The notes beneath the pieces are model-generated. The model was not told the origin of the DNA, did not search any database, and worked only from the letters and a program-made list of their open reading frames with translations. 64,000 nt of DNA, taken from positions 91,057 to 155,056 of the forward strand of contig NZ_LQMT02000010.1 of the NCBI RefSeq assembly GCF_001620365.2, written 5' to 3'. Shown here one piece after another: positions 47,942 to 56,960 of this stretch (its first letter is position 1; every line of letters begins with the position of its first letter). The DNA is from Amycolatopsis keratiniphila subsp. keratiniphila (GTDB lineage: Bacteria; Actinomycetota; Actinomycetes; Mycobacteriales; Pseudonocardiaceae). The position numbers were made by a program, and so were the translations under genes.

Positions 47942-48838
47942 CTAAACGGGGACGAACGCCGAAAGCAGCAACCACGAGACGACGGCCGACGGGAGCAGAG
48001 AGTCGAGCCGGTCCATCAAGCCGCCGTGCCCCGGCAGCATGTTCCCCATGTCCTTGACGCCGAGGTCGCGTTTGATCAGCGACTCGACGAGATCGCCCAG
48101 TGTCGCCGTGCAGACGATCGCCGCACCGAAGAGCACACCCTGCCAGGCATGGCCGTCGAGCAGGAGGCTCAAGGTCAGCGCGCCGGCGACCACACCGGCC
48201 ACGAGGGAACCGGCGAAACCTTCCCAGGTCTTCTTCGGGCTGATGGTGGGCGCCATCGGATGCTTGCCGCCCAGCACACCGGCGATGTAACCACCGGTGT
48301 CCGAGGCGACGACACCGATCATGAACGCCAGCACCCGGCCGACACCGTCGTCCGGCGGGACGAGCATGGCGGCGAAAGCGCCGAAAAGCGGGATGTACGC
48401 GGCGGCGAAGACCGACGCGCTGATGTCGCGCAGATACCCGTCCGCGCCGCCGGGCAACCGCCACAGCAGGCAGACGAGCACCGTCAGCACGAACGCCGTC
48501 AACGCGCCTTCGCGGCCGTACGGCCACGCGAGCCAGATCATCGCCTGACCGCCGACGAGCACCGGGACCAGCGCGATCCGGATACCCGCCGCGCGCTTCA
48601 GTGCCCCGGCCAGCTCGATCGTGCCGACCGCGATGGCGATCGCGATGATGCCGATGAACAGAAAGCGCACGGTGAGCAGGGACGTGACGATCGCCGCGCC
48701 CAGCAGCAGCCCGACCCCGATCGCGGCGGGCAGGTTACGGCCGGCGCGGGAAACCTTCTGCACCGGTTCCGGCTTCTCCGCCGGAACCGGTTCCGGGGCG
48801 TCCACCCGGTCCTCGCGTTCCTCGCTCACCTGGCTCAT
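47942..48838 (-). CDS. cdsA: Phosphatidate cytidylyltransferase
   Basis: Makes CDP-diacylglycerol, precursor of membrane phospholipids. The 298-residue membrane protein has a charged N-terminus (EEREDRVDAPEPVPAEKPEP), then about eight helices and the C-terminal CDP-alcohol signature region (MAPTISPKKTWEGFAGSLVAG to GDLVESLIKRDLGVKDMGNMLPGHGGLMDRLDSLL). Its ATG overlaps the frr stop by one base (TGATG), showing translational coupling. Confidence 0.94.
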   Translation of the reverse strand: MSQVSEEREDRVDAPEPVPAEKPEPVQKVSRAGRNLPAAIGVGLLLGAAIVTSLLTVRFLFIGIIAIAIAVGTIELAGALKRAAGIRIALVPVLVGGQAMIWLAWPYGREGALTAFVLTVLVCLLWRLPGGADGYLRDISASVFAAAYIPLFGAFAAMLVPPDDGVGRVLAFMIGVVASDTGGYIAGVLGGKHPMAPTISPKKTWEGFAGSLVAGVVAGALTLSLLLDGHAWQGVLFGAAIVCTATLGDLVESLIKRDLGVKDMGNMLPGHGGLMDRLDSLLPSAVVSWLLLSAFVPV

Positions 48839-49395
48839 CAGACCTCGAGTAGCTCGGCTTCCTTGTGTTTCACCAGCTCGTCCACCTTGTGGGTGTAGGT
48901 GTCGGTGAGGTTCTGGAGTTCCTTCTCGGCGTGGACGACCTCGTCCTCGCCGGCCTCGCCGTCCTTCTTGATCCGGTCGAGTTCTTCCTTGGCCTTACGG
49001 CGGACGCTGCGGATCGAGACGCGGGCGTCTTCGCCCTTGGCCTTGGCGACCTTCACCATCTCCTTGCGGCGCTCTTCGGTGAGCTGCGGGATGACGATAC
49101 GGATCACGTTGCCGTCGTTGCTCGGGTTCACGCCGAGGTCGGACTCGCGGATCGCCTTCTCGATGGCGTTCAGCTGGGTCTGGTCGTAGGGCTTGATCAA
49201 CGCCATCCGGGCCTCCGGCACGTTGACGCTCGCCATCTGGTTCAGCGGGGTCGGCGCGCCGTAGTACTCGACGACAATGCGCGAGAACATCCCGGGGTGG
49301 GCCCGGCCGGTGCGTACCGACGACAGGTCCTCCTTGGCGACGGACACCGCTTTTTCCATCTTCTCCTCGGCGTCGAGGAGGGTCTCGTCGATCAC
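48838..49395 (-). CDS. frr: Ribosome recycling factor
   Basis: Splits post-termination ribosomes together with EF-G. The 185-residue protein has the expected three-helix bundle and tips: [38 protein letters not shown] and [18 protein letters not shown]. In the conserved order rpsB-tsf-pyrH-frr-cdsA. Confidence 0.97.
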   Translation of the reverse strand: MIDETLLDAEEKMEKAVSVAKEDLSSVRTGRAHPGMFSRIVVEYYGAPTPLNQMASVNVPEARMALIKPYDQTQLNAIEKAIRESDLGVNPSNDGNVIRIVIPQLTEERRKEMVKVAKAKGEDARVSIRSVRRKAKEELDRIKKDGEAGEDEVVHAEKELQNLTDTYTHKVDELVKHKEAELLEV

Positions 49396-49446
49396 GGCAA
49401 CTCCCGTTGTTGTGTATGCGTACCGATTACGGAGATCAGAGCAGGA

Positions 49447-50190
49447 CTACGCGGGCACCCCGTCGGCGGGGGTGTCGACCAGGGTGCCGATCCGTTCACC
49501 GCTGACCGCACGGGCGATGTTCCCCTCGGTGAGCAGATTGAACACGATGATCGGCATGTTGTTGTCCATGCACAGGCTGAACGCGGTGGCGTCGGCGACC
49601 TTGAGGTCCCGTTCCAGCACCTCGCGGTGGCTGATCTCGTGGAACATCTCGGCGGTCGGGTCGCTCTTCGGGTCCGCGGTGTAGACGCCGTCGACGGCCT
49701 TCGCCATCAAGACGGCTTCGCAGCCGAGTTCGAGCGCGCGCTGCGCGGCGGCGGTGTCCGTCGAGAAGTACGGCATGCCGACCCCGGCGCCGAAGATGAC
49801 GACGCGGCCCTTCTCCAGATGACGCTCGGCACGACGCGGGATGTACGGCTCGGCGACCTGTCCCATGGTGATGGCGGTCTGCACCCGGGTGGGCAGGCCC
49901 TCCTTCTCCAGGAAGTCCTGCAGCGCCAGGCAGTTCATGACGGTGCCGAGCATCGCCATGTAGTCCGCGCGGTCGCGGTCCATGCCGCGCTGCGACAGTT
50001 CCGCGCCGCGGAAGTAGTTGCCGCCACCGATCACGACGGCGATCTGCACGCCCGTCCGCGCGACGTCGGCGATCTGCTGGGCGACCGAGTGCACCACATC
50101 CGGATCAACCCCGATGGAACCGCCGCCGAACATCTCGCCGCCCAGTTTCAGCAGCACCCGCCGGTATCCGCCTTCGACCCGGACACCCAT
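49447..50190 (-). CDS. pyrH: UMP kinase
   Basis: Phosphorylates UMP to UDP, the committed step toward UTP and CTP. The 247-residue amino-acid-kinase fold shows [41 protein letters not shown] and the ATP-site region [20 protein letters not shown]. Complete. A hairpin lies between it and the upstream tsf gene. Confidence 0.97.
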   Translation of the reverse strand: MGVRVEGGYRRVLLKLGGEMFGGGSIGVDPDVVHSVAQQIADVARTGVQIAVVIGGGNYFRGAELSQRGMDRDRADYMAMLGTVMNCLALQDFLEKEGLPTRVQTAITMGQVAEPYIPRRAERHLEKGRVVIFGAGVGMPYFSTDTAAAQRALELGCEAVLMAKAVDGVYTADPKSDPTAEMFHEISHREVLERDLKVADATAFSLCMDNNMPIIVFNLLTEGNIARAVSGERIGTLVDTPADGVPA

Positions 50191-50218
50191 GTCGCCCTCC
50201 CTAATGCTCTGAAACCCG

Positions 50219-50257
50219 ACTGTGCCTCGTCCCCGATGGACGGAGACGGGGCACAGT
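50219..50257. terminator. Hairpin between tsf and pyrH
   Basis: A stem of about 13 pairs (ACTGTGCC paired with GGGCACAGT, then CGTC with GACG; one G-U and one mismatch further in). It lies downstream of tsf and upstream of pyrH. It may end or thin the rpsB-tsf message before pyrH. No T run follows. Confidence 0.6.
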
Positions 50258-50283
50258 GGTGATTCTTGTGTTCCGCGCCTGGA

Positions 50284-51108
50284 TCAGGCCTGGCCGACCT
50301 CGAACCGGGCGAACCGGCTCACGGTCACGCCGGCCTCGTCGAGCAGGGCCTTGACGGTCTTCTTGTTGTCCTTGACCGACGGCTGCTCGAGCAGGACGTT
50401 GTCCTTGTAGTAGGCGTTGACCTTGCCCTCGATGATCTTGGGCATGGCCTGCTCCGGCTTGCCCTCTTCGCGGGCGGTCGCCTCGGCGACGCGACGCTCG
50501 TTCTCGACGACCTCGGCCGGGACCTCGTCACGGGTGAGGTACTTCGCCTTGAGCGCGGCGACCTGCATGGCGGCGCCACGGGCGGCCTCCGCGGCCTCCT
50601 CGCCCTCACCGGTGTACTCGATGAGCACGCCGACGGCGGGCGGGAGGTCGGCACCGCGACGGTGCAGGTACGTGGTGGTGGTGCCCTCGTAAGCGGCGAC
50701 ACGGCGCAGCTCGAGCTTCTCACCGATGCGGGCGGCCAGCTCCTGGACCTGCTCCTCGACGGTCTTGCCGTCGAGCGAGGCGGCCTTCAGCTTCTCGACG
50801 TCGCTGGTCTTCTCGGCCTTCGCGACCTCGACGATCTTCGCGGCGAGGGCCTGGAAGTCCTCGTTCTTCGCGACGAAGTCGGTCTCGGAGTCGAGCTCGA
50901 TCAGCACGCCGCCGTCACCGGCGACGAGGCCCTCGGCGGTGGCGCGCTCGGCGCGCTTGCCGACGTCCTTGGCGCCCTTGATGCGCAGGAACTCGACGGC
51001 CTTGTCGAAGTCGCCGTCGTTCTCCTCCAGCGCCTTCTTGCAGTTCATCATGCCGGAGCCGGTGAGCTCCCGGAGACGCTTCACGTCTGCGGCGGTGTAG
51101 TTCGCCAT
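50284..51108 (-). CDS. tsf: Elongation factor Ts
   Basis: Nucleotide exchange factor for EF-Tu. The 274 residues start with the UBA-like domain ([28 protein letters not shown]) and contain the [10 protein letters not shown] motif that contacts EF-Tu. Normal length and complete. It follows rpsB as in most bacteria. Confidence 0.97.
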   Translation of the reverse strand: MANYTAADVKRLRELTGSGMMNCKKALEENDGDFDKAVEFLRIKGAKDVGKRAERATAEGLVAGDGGVLIELDSETDFVAKNEDFQALAAKIVEVAKAEKTSDVEKLKAASLDGKTVEEQVQELAARIGEKLELRRVAAYEGTTTTYLHRRGADLPPAVGVLIEYTGEGEEAAEAARGAAMQVAALKAKYLTRDEVPAEVVENERRVAEATAREEGKPEQAMPKIIEGKVNAYYKDNVLLEQPSVKDNKKTVKALLDEAGVTVSRFARFEVGQA

Positions 51109-51160
51109 CGTGGGTGTGTCCGTCCTTTTTCAGGTACGAGAAAGTCTTTTGGGGAATTCA

Positions 51161-51192
51161 CTCGTGGGGCCGCCCGGAGGCGGCCCCACGAG
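51161..51192. terminator. Hairpin between rpsB and tsf
   Basis: A perfect 14-base stem (CTCGTGGGGCCGCC at 51161 with its complement at 51179) and a four-base loop, eight bases after the rpsB stop. It may attenuate or stabilise the rpsB transcript relative to tsf. Confidence 0.65.
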
Positions 51193-51200
51193 CGGGTGGA

Positions 51201-52094
51201 TCAGGAGGAGGCGGTGGCCTGCTCGGCCGGGGCCTCGGTGGCCGCGTCGGTCGCCGCGGCGGCTTCCTTGGCGTCCGCGGCGGCTTCCTTGGCGTCCGCG
51301 GCGGCGGTCTCGGAGCCGGCCAGCAGCTCCTTCTCCCACTCGGCCAGCGGCTCGTCCGTGGCGACGCCGGCCTCGGGCTTGGCGTCGGCGGAGGAACCGT
51401 TGCGGCTGGAGCGGGCCATCAGACCGGCGGCGGCGGCCTCGGCCACGACCTTGGTCAGCAGCGCGGCCGAACGGATCGCGTCGTCGTTACCCGGGATCGG
51501 GTAGTCGACCTCGTCCGGGTCGCAGTTGGTGTCCAGGATCGCGACGACCGGGATGTTCAGCTTGCGAGCCTCGCCGACGGCGATGTGCTCCTTCTTCGTG
51601 TCGACGATCCACACGATGCTCGGCACCTTGGCCATGTCGCGGATACCGCCGAGGGTCTTCTCGAGCTTGTCCTTCTCACGGGTGAGCGTGAGGATCTCGC
51701 GCTTGGTCAGGCCGGCGAAACCGCCGGTCTGCTCCTGCGACTCGAGCTCCTTCAGGCGGAGGAGGCGCTTGTGCACCGTCTGGAAGTTGGTCAGCATGCC
51801 GCCGAGCCAGCGCTGGTTCACGTAGGGCATGCCCACGCGCGAGGCCTCGGAGGCGATGGCTTCCTGAGCCTGCTTCTTCGTGCCGACGAACATGATGGTG
51901 CCGCCGTGCGCGACGGTTTCCTTGATGAACTCGTACGCACGGTCGATGTACGTCAGCGTCTGCTGCAGGTCGATGATGTAGATGCCGTTGCGCTCGGTGA
52001 AGATGTAGCGCTTCATCTTCGGGTTCCACCGACGGGTCTGGTGCCCGAAGTGCACGCCGCTGTCGAGCAGCTGCTTCATGGTGACGACGGCCAT
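51201..52094 (-). CDS. rpsB: 30S ribosomal protein S2
   Basis: Ribosomal small-subunit protein S2. ATG 52094 begins [28 protein letters not shown]; the longer open frame upstream is leader. The S2 core ([60 protein letters not shown]) is followed by an Ala/Glu/Asp-rich C-terminal tail of about 60 residues with a duplicated ADAKEAA stretch, common in actinobacteria. 297 residues. Confidence 0.97.
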   Translation of the reverse strand: MAVVTMKQLLDSGVHFGHQTRRWNPKMKRYIFTERNGIYIIDLQQTLTYIDRAYEFIKETVAHGGTIMFVGTKKQAQEAIASEASRVGMPYVNQRWLGGMLTNFQTVHKRLLRLKELESQEQTGGFAGLTKREILTLTREKDKLEKTLGGIRDMAKVPSIVWIVDTKKEHIAVGEARKLNIPVVAILDTNCDPDEVDYPIPGNDDAIRSAALLTKVVAEAAAAGLMARSSRNGSSADAKPEAGVATDEPLAEWEKELLAGSETAAADAKEAAADAKEAAAATDAATEAPAEQATASS

Positions 52095-52476
52095 TGCCGG
52101 AATCAACCTCTTCTGTGTCGTGCGCGCCCGGCTCCGCCGGAACGCGCTTGCTCGGTTCGTCGCTCTCGGCCGGGTGGCCGATCGCCCTGGTGCCGATGCT
52201 CGGGCCCGGACCCTGTGGCGAAGTGACCTCAAGGACCGCCGGGCCGTGTGCCCCCGCCTGTCCTGACCCTCCGTGAGGAGATCGGCCATCGGGAGCGCGC
52301 ACGTGCACGCGAAGTCAGTCCGCTGCCGCGGACCGCGCAAAAGAGTCTACTCCCTGTCGCCACCGGGTACCGCACCGGCAGCCCCTGATGAGAGGGGTTG
52401 TCCACAACCGCCTCGGTTATCCACAGATTCCCTCGGCGCGCCCCGCACGCCACGCCGGTCCCCCAGCCTGGAACAC
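52095..52476. other. Divergent rpsB/M23 peptidase spacer
   Basis: 382 bases without a gene. The left part is the rpsB leader, with AGAGG near its start codon. A TAGACT on the minus strand near 52350 is a possible -10 element for rpsB. The right part holds two DnaA-box-like sequences and the start region of the M23 peptidase. No other reading frame is convincing. Confidence 0.6.
52398..52425 (+). promoter_or_regulatory. Two DnaA-box-like sites
   Basis: TTGTCCACA (52398-52406) and TTATCCACA (52417-52425) match the high-GC actinobacterial and the classical consensus exactly, in the same direction, 19 bases apart. They lie upstream of the M23 peptidase gene and of rpsB. Confidence 0.55.
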
Positions 52477-53082
52477 ATGACCATGACGACCTGTTCCCGC
52501 CCTGTCACCAGGCACTCCTTCGCTCTCGACCGCACCGGCGGGAGACACCGCCGCCCCGGGCGTCCTCGGCGCCTTCCCCGCCTCGCGATCCTCGCGACCC
52601 TGCTCGCGATCTTCGCGTCGGCGGCGATGCCGGGCACGGCCAGAGGCGCGCCCTCCCCGCAAGGGCGCCTCTCCTGGCCGCTCTCGCCGGCACCGAGCGT
52701 CACCAGGTACTTCGAGCCGCCCTCGACTCCGTACGGCCCCGGTCATCGGGGCGTCGACCTCGCCGCCGCACCGGGCACGAACGTGCTCGCGGCCGCCGAA
52801 GGTGTGGTGATGTTCGCCGGGCAGGTGGCGGGCCGCGGCGTGGTGTCGATCGACCACGAGGGAGGCCTTCGCACGACCTACCAACCGCTCGCCCCGACGG
52901 TCACCGCGGGTGATCAGGTCTACCGGGGGCAAGTGCTCGGGACGCTCGCGGCGGGCCACCCCGGCTGCCCGGAGCCGGCGTGCCTGCATTTCGGCGTCCG
53001 GCGGGGCGAGGAGTACGTCGATCCGCTCGCGTTGATCGGCGAGCCGTCCGAGATCCGGCTCAAACCGTGGGAAGGAGACTGA
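52477..53082 (+). CDS. Exported M23 (LytM-type) peptidase-like protein
   Basis: A 201-residue protein with a basic N-terminus, a signal or anchor segment (LPRLAILATLLAIFASAAMP) and one LytM domain: GHRGVDLAAAPGTNVLAAAEG (HxxxD), GGLRTTYQPLAPTVTAGDQV and CLHFGVRRGEEYVDPL. The usual HxH is CxH (C-L-H) as in related actinobacterial proteins, so it may be a weak peptidase or a regulator of other hydrolases. ATG 52477. It sits in the conserved place between rpsB and the sigma factor gene. Confidence 0.86.
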   Translation: MTMTTCSRPVTRHSFALDRTGGRHRRPGRPRRLPRLAILATLLAIFASAAMPGTARGAPSPQGRLSWPLSPAPSVTRYFEPPSTPYGPGHRGVDLAAAPGTNVLAAAEGVVMFAGQVAGRGVVSIDHEGGLRTTYQPLAPTVTAGDQVYRGQVLGTLAAGHPGCPEPACLHFGVRRGEEYVDPLALIGEPSEIRLKPWEGD

Positions 53083-53226
53083 ATGACCGGAACGACTCGG
53101 GCAGCCGAGCAGTGTCCGGCGCCTGCGGCGTCTCGGGCGAGGGGGTGCGATGCCCGTCGTCCGCGGAACCGCCACGTGCCCCTCTCCGCCACGCAAGGTG
53201 CCGTGATCCGCGTGTCCTGGTGGACG

Positions 53227-53310
53227 ACACGCGTGATCGGACAGCGCACACGCGTGACTGGAGGCCGAACACACGTGATTGGGGAGCGAACACTCGTGAT
53301 TGGAGGCGGA
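53227..53310. repeat. Four 21-bp direct repeats
   Basis: Four contiguous units begin at 53227, 53248, 53269 and 53290, of the form ACAC-CGTGAYTGGAGGCGA with a few differences each, and a partial fifth (ACTCG) follows. They fill the 249-base gap between the M23 peptidase gene and the convergent sigma factor gene. There are no spacers, so it is not a CRISPR array. Confidence 0.8.
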
Positions 53311-53331
53311 ACTCGCCGCGGCGCCTGGGTG

Positions 53332-54291
53332 CTAGGCCTGCTCGACCAGTTTGGCGCGCAGCCGCATGACGGCACGGGTGTGCAGCTGGCTGACCCGTGA
53401 CTCGGTGACGCCGAGGACCTTGCCGATCTCGGCGAGGGTCAGGCTCTCGAAGTAGTAGAGACCGACGACGATCCGGTCGCGTTCGGTCAGCTGCGCGATG
53501 GCCTGCGCCAGCTGGCGGCGGTTGTCCTGGTCGACCAGGACGGCCACCGGGTCGACGGCGCCGTCGTCGGGCAGGGTGTCGACCAGCGAGCCGCTGTCCT
53601 TGCCCGCGGCGACGAGGTCTTCCAGCGCGATGACACTGGTCAGCTGCATCTGCCCGTAGAACTCGCGCAGGTCGTCGACGCTGATTTCGAGCTCGGCCGC
53701 GAGTTCGGCGTCGGTCGGCGTGCGGTTCAGCCGGGCGCCGAGGCGTTCCAGTGCGCGCTCGGCCTCGCGGGCCTTGCTGCGGACCGCCCGGGGGACCCAG
53801 TCCTGGGAACGGAGATCGTCGAGGATCGCGCCCCGGATGCGCTGCATGGCGTAGGTCTCGAACCGCAGGCCCCTGGCGGGTTCGAACTTCTCGATCGCGT
53901 CGACCAGGCCGAAGATCCCGGACTGGATCAGGTCGCCGACGTCGACGTGGGTCGGCAGCCCGGTACCGACGCGGCCCGCGACGTACTTGACGAGCGGGGC
54001 GTAGTGCAGCACGAGCCGGTCGCGCACGACCTGGTCCGGCGACTCGGTGAACTCCCGCCACAGCGCCTGGATCCCGGCGTCCACCTCGTAGCCGGTCCGT
54101 GCTTCGGGTGCGACGGCAGGACCGTCCCCGCCGGGACGATGTTTCCCGGCGGCTTCGGTGACATGTGGGTCGGCGGTCATCGGACCGCCGTTCTCAGCAT
54201 GCGACTCAGCGTGGTCTCCGTGCTCGTGCGGATGCGCGTGCGCCGCCGGTGCGGGCCGCCGGGTCACCTGCCGAGTCCTCCCCGGCATCAT
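53332..54291 (-). CDS. whiG: WhiG/FliA-family sigma factor
   Basis: A 319-residue alternative sigma factor of the sigma-28 group; in streptomycetes WhiG starts sporulation, and in motile genera the same group drives flagellar genes. Region 2 ([42 protein letters not shown]), region 3 and region 4 ([28 protein letters not shown]) are complete. The N-terminal tail is His-rich ([14 protein letters not shown]). ATG 54291 overlaps the xerC stop by four bases, which supports this start; ATG 54180 would drop the tail. Confidence 0.9.
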   Translation of the reverse strand: MMPGRTRQVTRRPAPAAHAHPHEHGDHAESHAENGGPMTADPHVTEAAGKHRPGGDGPAVAPEARTGYEVDAGIQALWREFTESPDQVVRDRLVLHYAPLVKYVAGRVGTGLPTHVDVGDLIQSGIFGLVDAIEKFEPARGLRFETYAMQRIRGAILDDLRSQDWVPRAVRSKAREAERALERLGARLNRTPTDAELAAELEISVDDLREFYGQMQLTSVIALEDLVAAGKDSGSLVDTLPDDGAVDPVAVLVDQDNRRQLAQAIAQLTERDRIVVGLYYFESLTLAEIGKVLGVTESRVSQLHTRAVMRLRAKLVEQA

Positions 54292-55283
54292 CGGGCCCGG
54301 GGGTGCGCGCGGTCGTGGATCGCCTTCAGCCGATCGACGGTCACATGAGTGTAGAGCTGCGTGGTAGCCAGCGTAGCGTGACCAAGCAGTTCCTGAACGC
54401 TTCGAAGATCAGCGCCGCCTTCGAGCAGATGAGTGGCCGCGGAATGCCTCAGGCCGTGCGGCCCCATGTCGTTCGCGCCCGGCACCGAACCGACGGCTTC
54501 GTGGACGATCCGCCGGGCCGCCCTCGGATCGAGCCTGCCTCCCCGCGCCCCCAGGAAGAGCGCCGCTTTCCCCGGCTCCTTCGTTTCGACGGCGAGCTTC
54601 CCCCTGCCCTCGTCCAGCCAAGCCCGCAGAGCCGTTTCGGCGGGGACGCCGAACGGCACGACACGTTCCTTGCCGCCCTTGCCCAGCACGAGCACGACCC
54701 GGCGGGAGAAGTCGACGTCGCCCACATCCAGCCCGCACAGTTCCGAGACCCGCACGCCGGTCGCATAGAGCAGTTCCACGATGGCACTGTCCCGCAAAGC
54801 CACCGGGTCGCGCTGTTCGGCACCGGCGACTGAGAAGCGCATGACGTCGCTCGCCTGCTCCGCACGGAGGACCCCGGGGAGCTTGCGGTGCGTGCGAGGC
54901 GCCACCAGCCGTCCGCCCGGATCCGAGGCGAGCGCCCCGCCCCGGTGGGCCCACGCGGTGAAGGTGCGTGCCGCCGCGGCGCGCCTCGCCAGTGTCGTGC
55001 GGCTGGCCCCCTCCTCGCGTTGCCGGGCGAGCCAGCCGCGCAAGGTCCCGATGTCGAGATCCTCGAACCGGCCGCCGTTCCCGTCCACGAAGCCCATCAG
55101 CGACACGATGTCGCCGAGGTAGGCACGCACGGTGTGCGTGGACAGCCCGCGTTCCAGCGAAAGGTGCCGCTCGTAGTCGTCGATCAGCTTCCGGACAGGC
55201 TCCGGCAGCGCGGCACGGGCGGCGCGCAGATCGGGTCTGCGGGCGCGTTTCCCCGTGCCGTGGGGACCTTCGGTCGACGGCAT
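54288..55283 (-). CDS. xerC: Tyrosine recombinase XerC
   Basis: Chromosome dimer resolution recombinase acting at dif. From ATG 55283 the 331 residues contain a SAM-like N-terminal core-binding domain ([27 protein letters not shown]) and the catalytic domain with R in TGVRVSEL, K in [10 protein letters not shown], HxxR as [17 protein letters not shown] in [10 protein letters not shown] and nucleophile Y in QLYTHV. It belongs to the core chromosome, not to the mobile element further right; the same order occurs in related genomes. Confidence 0.94.
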   Translation of the reverse strand: MPSTEGPHGTGKRARRPDLRAARAALPEPVRKLIDDYERHLSLERGLSTHTVRAYLGDIVSLMGFVDGNGGRFEDLDIGTLRGWLARQREEGASRTTLARRAAAARTFTAWAHRGGALASDPGGRLVAPRTHRKLPGVLRAEQASDVMRFSVAGAEQRDPVALRDSAIVELLYATGVRVSELCGLDVGDVDFSRRVVLVLGKGGKERVVPFGVPAETALRAWLDEGRGKLAVETKEPGKAALFLGARGGRLDPRAARRIVHEAVGSVPGANDMGPHGLRHSAATHLLEGGADLRSVQELLGHATLATTQLYTHVTVDRLKAIHDRAHPRAR

Positions 55284-55388
55284 GCCGATCACGCTGCGCG
55301 ATGTACGGCGGATGGTCAAGTATCGCCGCACCCTGTTGCGGTGTCCGTGGTCGGATCGTGCCGGGATGGCGTCTCAGGTGTAGGCCAG

Positions 55389-56348
55389 TCAGGTCTTGGC
55401 GGTCCGTCTTCGCCACCCTGTGTCACTCCTTTCCGCGAAACCGTCGAGCTCCAGTTCGGGAAGCAGCGAGCGGACGCGATCGACCGGGACGCCCGACTCG
55501 GCCGCCAGCCGTTCCTCGGGTCTCGCCGACCGTTCGGACAGCGCGTCGTGCACTCGCAGCGCCTCCGGACCGAGCCGATCGGTGCGGCGGCGCGGTTTCG
55601 ACGGATCCGCGCCCGGCGCGCCGAGGCGTCCGGCGGTCTCGAGGATCTCGTCGACCGAGGTCACCAGCGTGGCCTCGCCTTCGCGGATCAACGCGTGGCA
55701 GCCGGCGGACATCCCCGACGAGACCGGCCCCGGCATGGCCATCACGACCTTGCCCAAGGCTCCGGCCGTACTCGCGGTGTTCCGCGCGCCGCTGCGCCGA
55801 CCTGCTTCGACCACGACGGTGCCTTCCGTGAGCGCCGCGATGAGCCTGTTCCGGACGAGGAACCGATGCCTCGCGGGCGAAGTGCCCGGCGGGTACTCGC
55901 TGACCACCGCGCCGACCTTCCCGATGCTGCGCAACAAGGTCGCGTGCTGCGCCGGGTATCCGACATCCGCTCCGCAGCCGAGCAGGGCAACCGTCGTCCC
56001 GTCCGCGCTCAACGCGCCCCGGTGGGCCGCGCCGTCGATCCCGTACGCCGCTCCCGAGAACACCGGGATCCCGCGGCTCGCGAGGTGATAGCCCAGCTCG
56101 GCCGCGTTGTGCTCGCCGTACCCGGTCGCCGCGCGGGCGCCGACGATCGCGATCGCCTGGTCGACGGCCTCGTCGAGCCTGGCCGGACCACGGACCCACA
56201 GCGCCAGCGGAGGTGCCACACCGGAAACTCCCCTGCGCTGCGCCACGGCCATCGAAAGCAACGGCCAAGCCGGCCATTCGCCTTCCGTGTCAAGTCCGGG
56301 CGTGTTGCCCAGACTTGACACGGAAGACAACGAGTACCACCGCTGCAT
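55389..56348 (-). pseudogene. dprA: DprA, 5' end lost to an inserted element
   Basis: DprA loads RecA on incoming single-stranded DNA. The Rossmann core is intact (AIVGARAATGYGEHNAAELGYHLASRGIPVFSGAAYGIDGAAH, LRSIGKVGAVVSEYPPGTSPARHRFLVRNRLIAALTEGTVVVEAGRRSG), as is the C-terminal winged helix. Homology begins abruptly at about EWPAWPLL near 56290. The usual N-terminal SAM-like domain of roughly 60-80 residues is missing, and upstream sequence belongs to the mobile element. A short ATG frame from 56348 would still give a protein of 319 residues. The usual upstream neighbours (comM/yifB, yraN) are not seen before the window ends. Confidence 0.8.
56282..56326. other. Hairpin at the dprA/element junction, candidate att site
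   Basis: A perfect 15-base stem (CTTCCGTGTCAAGTC at 56282 with its complement at 56312). After one mismatch a further four pairs close a small loop. It lies where DprA homology stops. Inverted repeats flanking a short core are what tyrosine recombinases bind, so this may be the element's left attachment site. Confidence 0.5.
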
Positions 56349-56368
56349 AGAGAATTCAGGACAGCTGC

Positions 56369-56569
56369 CTAGTCCGACAAGAACTTCCAGGCAGCCAGGC
56401 TGAGCGTCACGGTCGCGACGAATGCCGCACCCGCTACAGACAGCATGGTGATCTGGTCCGCCTTGGCCAACCAGAACACGATGGCGCATCCTCCGGCGAC
56501 AAGCGCCGCGCCGATGAAGATGATCGCCAGCCAAAGCGGGCGATTGGAGGGAACAGGGGGCTCTGACAT
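56369..56569 (-). CDS. Small membrane protein of the element
   Basis: A 66-residue protein with two membrane segments (PLWLAIIFIGAALVAGGCAIVFWLA and ITMLSVAGAAFVATVTLSLAAWKFL). ATG 56569 (MSEPPVPSNRP) has GAGAGGGA upstream and was preferred to the longer frame. No family recognised. It is the leftmost gene of the element and points toward dprA. Confidence 0.65.
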   Translation of the reverse strand: MSEPPVPSNRPLWLAIIFIGAALVAGGCAIVFWLAKADQITMLSVAGAAFVATVTLSLAAWKFLSD

Positions 56570-56960
56570 GGGACTTTGTCCCTCTCGTGATCGACGAGGG
56601 AACGCGCTACCGTCCAAGGTGGGCCCTCGACGGAGTTCGCTCCTTCGTGAGTTCGAGGCCTGGCCGGGGACTCCTACCTCCCCGGCCAGGCCGAATTCAT
56701 GTAGCGTTCGAGCCGTTGGGCTCGCGCTTCAGATCCTGCCACTCAGCAAAAGCCCTGGTCAAACGGCTATGTCGACGTTAGCACTGGATCGGTGAAGCTG
56801 TTTTACTGTAGATAGCAAGCGCTATTGCAGGATTCGCTGTGCCGCACGACTGTAGTGTTCGTGCTACTGTGCTGGAAAGGGAAGGGAACCTCCTAGGTAC
56901 CCCCCGTACCCCATAGAAACTCCAGATGACCCGTTGCTCCAGCACAAAGGTCGACCAGTT
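56570..56960. other. Divergent spacer in the element
   Basis: 391 bases without a convincing gene, between the small membrane protein and the winged-helix gene. It is less GC-rich than the chromosome. It contains GTAGTGTTCGTGCTAC (16 bases, ends complementary) near 56853 and a repeated GTACCCC motif near 56900, possible binding sites for the neighbouring DNA-binding protein. It should hold promoters for both genes. Confidence 0.5.

Noticed and set aside
52095..52340. N-terminal extension of ribosomal protein S2
   Set aside because: S2 begins at [18 protein letters not shown]; the upstream frame is leader sequence without homology.
53227..53310. Possible CRISPR array
   Set aside because: The 21-bp units abut with no spacers, and no cas genes are present.
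54288..55283. xerC as part of the mobile element
   Set aside because: It is in the conserved chromosomal order next to the sigma factor and dprA, with normal XerC motifs and GC content; the element starts beyond 56282.
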